A stretch of 6,169 nt of DNA from an uncultured Lachnospiraceae bacterium (GTDB lineage Bacteria > Bacillota > Clostridia > Lachnospirales > Lachnospiraceae), in assembly GCA_946611525.1 (NCBI GenBank), contig CAMODS010000084.1, positions 1 through 6,169 on the forward strand, given 5' to 3'. A program made the translations under genes and the position numbers. This document shows, in pieces, positions 4,876 through 6,169 of the stretch (position 1 is its first letter; each line of letters starts with the position of its first letter). The notes beneath the pieces are model-generated. The model was not told the DNA's origin, made no database searches, and saw nothing but the letters and a program-made list of their open reading frames with translations.

Positions 4876-6169
4876 ATGTCAGACGCGAATATTATAGATA
4901 CAGGGGCGGGCGCAAAGGACGGCCAGACCAAATGTCCCAAATGCGGTGCCACCGATATCAGCCTGAATGCAGCTACAGGCGAGCTCAGATGTAACTTCTG
5001 CCGACACACTTTCAAGGCAGAGGGACTCGAAGAGATGAAGGCGGGAGTAGGAGATCTGTCAGGCAAGCAGATCGGAAGCGGAGCCGCAGACATAGATAAA
5101 AATGCTGACAGCACCGTGACCTTAAAGTGCACAAGCTGCGGAGCTGAGGTGGTTGTAGATCTTAATGAGAGCTCACAGGCCCGCTGCCACTGGTGCCGTA
5201 ACATGCTTTCCATCAATTCCAAGGTGCCCAACGGCATGGTTCCCGACACCATTCTTCCCTTCAAGATGAAGAAGGAAGAGGCCAGACAACGTATCGAAGA
5301 ATTTGTTGGAGACCGCAAGTTCTTTTCAAACAAGAAGTTTAAAGAGGAGTTTTCCACTGAAAATGTCATGGGAGTTTACTTCCCTTACATGCTTGTGGAT
5401 ATGAAGGGCCATGCTGAGTTCGCCGGAGAGGGCGAAGTTCAAACGGGCTCCTACACCAAGGGGAGCGGCAAGGATTCCACGACCATTTACAAGGTGGAGC
5501 GCTTTAAGGTAGAGCGTGGCTGTGATGTGGAGATCGATGATCTGGCAGTAGAGTCATCCTCCCGTCGTGCAGGCGCATCAGAAGATAATGAGACCAACAA
5601 CATCATCAATGCCATACTTCCCTTTGATACGGAAAACTGCGTAAAGTATGATTCCAACTATCTTAAGGGCTTTACATCGGAGAAGCGTGATGTAAACAAG
5701 GGCGATCTTCAAAAGATCGTGGATACCCAGGAGCGTGAGGCAATAAAATTTGCCCTCAACGATACAGCAAAGGAGTATGACCGCGGTATCAAGTGGGACA
5801 AGATGAATGTTAAAAAAGAGGGTGAAAAGTGGATAGCGGCTTATCTGCCGGTGTGGCTGTATTCCTACGTGGAAAACCCCGGTTCAAATAACCAGCTTAC
5901 TCACTACGTGGCAGTAAATGCACGTACTGCCGAGACCATCGGAAGTGTACCTCTAAATAAGGCCAGAGTCGGATCGATCTCCATCGGATTAGGCGTCATA
6001 GTGTTCATCCTCCTGTTACTTTCCGTATTTGGCGGTGGTGAGGCAGATGACTTCCTCTTTGCTCTTGCAGGCGGTCTGGTAGTAGGCGGATTGTTCTTTG
6101 GTCACATTTTCAGCAAGTACAGAAATACCGATGCCCGTCACCACTTTGAGACTGAGACCAAGATCAACA
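4876..6169 (+). CDS. Double zinc-ribbon membrane protein (YdjG / TFIIB-type zinc finger family), 3' truncated
   Basis: The frame stays open from ATG 4876 to the window end (431 complete codons). The first zinc ribbon is C20-x2-C23 with C39-x2-C42, the second C85-x2-C88 with C104-x2-C107, and both first knuckles read CxxCG. A long mixed alpha/beta region follows (about 120-360), with 'ILPF' occurring twice (before KMKKEEA and FDTENC), which hints at an internal duplication, and a YLPVWLYSY strand. Two hydrophobic helices (about 368-386 and 393-412) are separated by an acidic turn, so the zinc ribbons are probably cytoplasmic. B. subtilis YdjG has the same kind of zinc-ribbon/membrane layout and belongs to the pspA-ydjG-ydjH-ydjI stress operon. 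Here it follows the SPFH gene, consistent with a joint membrane complex. Annotations such as 'phage replication protein' or 'TFIIB' would be misleading. The C-terminus is unseen. Confidence 0.8.
   Translation, partial: MSDANIIDTGAGAKDGQTKCPKCGATDISLNAATGELRCNFCRHTFKAEGLEEMKAGVGDLSGKQIGSGAADIDKNADSTVTLKCTSCGAEVVVDLNESSQARCHWCRNMLSINSKVPNGMVPDTILPFKMKKEEARQRIEEFVGDRKFFSNKKFKEEFSTENVMGVYFPYMLVDMKGHAEFAGEGEVQTGSYTKGSGKDSTTIYKVERFKVERGCDVEIDDLAVESSSRRAGASEDNETNNIINAILPFDTENCVKYDSNYLKGFTSEKRDVNKGDLQKIVDTQEREAIKFALNDTAKEYDRGIKWDKMNVKKEGEKWIAAYLPVWLYSYVENPGSNNQLTHYVAVNARTAETIGSVPLNKARVGSISIGLGVIVFILLLLSVFGGGEADDFLFALAGGLVVGGLFFGHIFSKYRNTDARHHFETETKIN

Noticed and set aside
4857..5369. 170-codon open frame on the - strand
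   Set aside because: It lies wholly antisense to the 5' leader and the zinc-ribbon coding sequence, whose cysteine motifs and ribosome binding site are clear. The - strand translation is Ser/Leu-rich with no recognisable domain.
3516..6169. Phage or virus origin, suggested by common names such as 'virion core protein' or 'phage replication protein'
   Set aside because: SPFH/SHOCT and zinc-ribbon membrane architecture fit cellular YdjI/YdjG-type proteins, and no integrase, capsid, terminase or attachment site is present.
1..6169. CRISPR array, tRNA, rRNA, insertion sequence or riboswitch
   Set aside because: I see no regularly spaced repeats, cloverleaf-like sequence, transposase frame or recognisable riboswitch core; gaps between genes are at most 139 bp.

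Overview
The window looks like chromosomal DNA from an anaerobic Firmicute, most likely a Lachnospiraceae member of the Butyrivibrio/Pseudobutyrivibrio type. This rests on strong AGGAGG-type ribosome binding sites, a moderate GC content judged by eye, a BspA-type leucine-rich-repeat protein, and the SPFH/SHOCT plus zinc-ribbon gene pair common in Firmicutes. The genus is an inference. All five genes lie on the + strand, and the first and last run off the window.

Region 1 (1-2283) holds the 3' end of an LRR (BspA-like) protein gene whose stop codon overlaps the start of a 631-residue polytopic O-antigen ligase/polymerase (Wzy_C) family protein. The two are probably translationally coupled, which suggests a cell-surface polysaccharide or surface-protein locus. 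The ligase gene is structurally odd. It carries a terminator-like hairpin 43 bases after its start codon, two strongly palindromic in-frame segments in predicted hydrophilic loops, and a perfect 36-bp-period tandem repeat encoding GSSGEPGSS-type linkers.

Region 2 (2284-3469) begins with a 109-bp intergenic stretch that holds the best promoter of the window (TTGAGA, 17 bp, TATAAT). It drives a membrane-bound diguanylate cyclase with a complete GGDEF catalytic site and no RxxD inhibitory site.

Region 3 (3470-6169) holds an SPFH-domain protein with a C-terminal SHOCT motif (YdjI-like). A 139-bp gap containing a 68-bp palindrome follows, then a protein with two zinc ribbons and two C-terminal membrane segments (YdjG-like) that is cut off by the window end. 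In Bacillus subtilis the related ydjG-ydjH-ydjI genes sit with pspA in an envelope-stress operon, so this pair is probably a membrane-maintenance module. The cyclase may be cotranscribed with the SPFH gene: the gap is only 46 bp, with no terminator seen.

I see no tRNA, rRNA, CRISPR array, transposase or phage gene. No complete new defence or signalling system can be demonstrated. The least explained material is the set of in-frame palindromes and repeats in the ligase gene and the large palindrome between the SPFH and zinc-ribbon genes.
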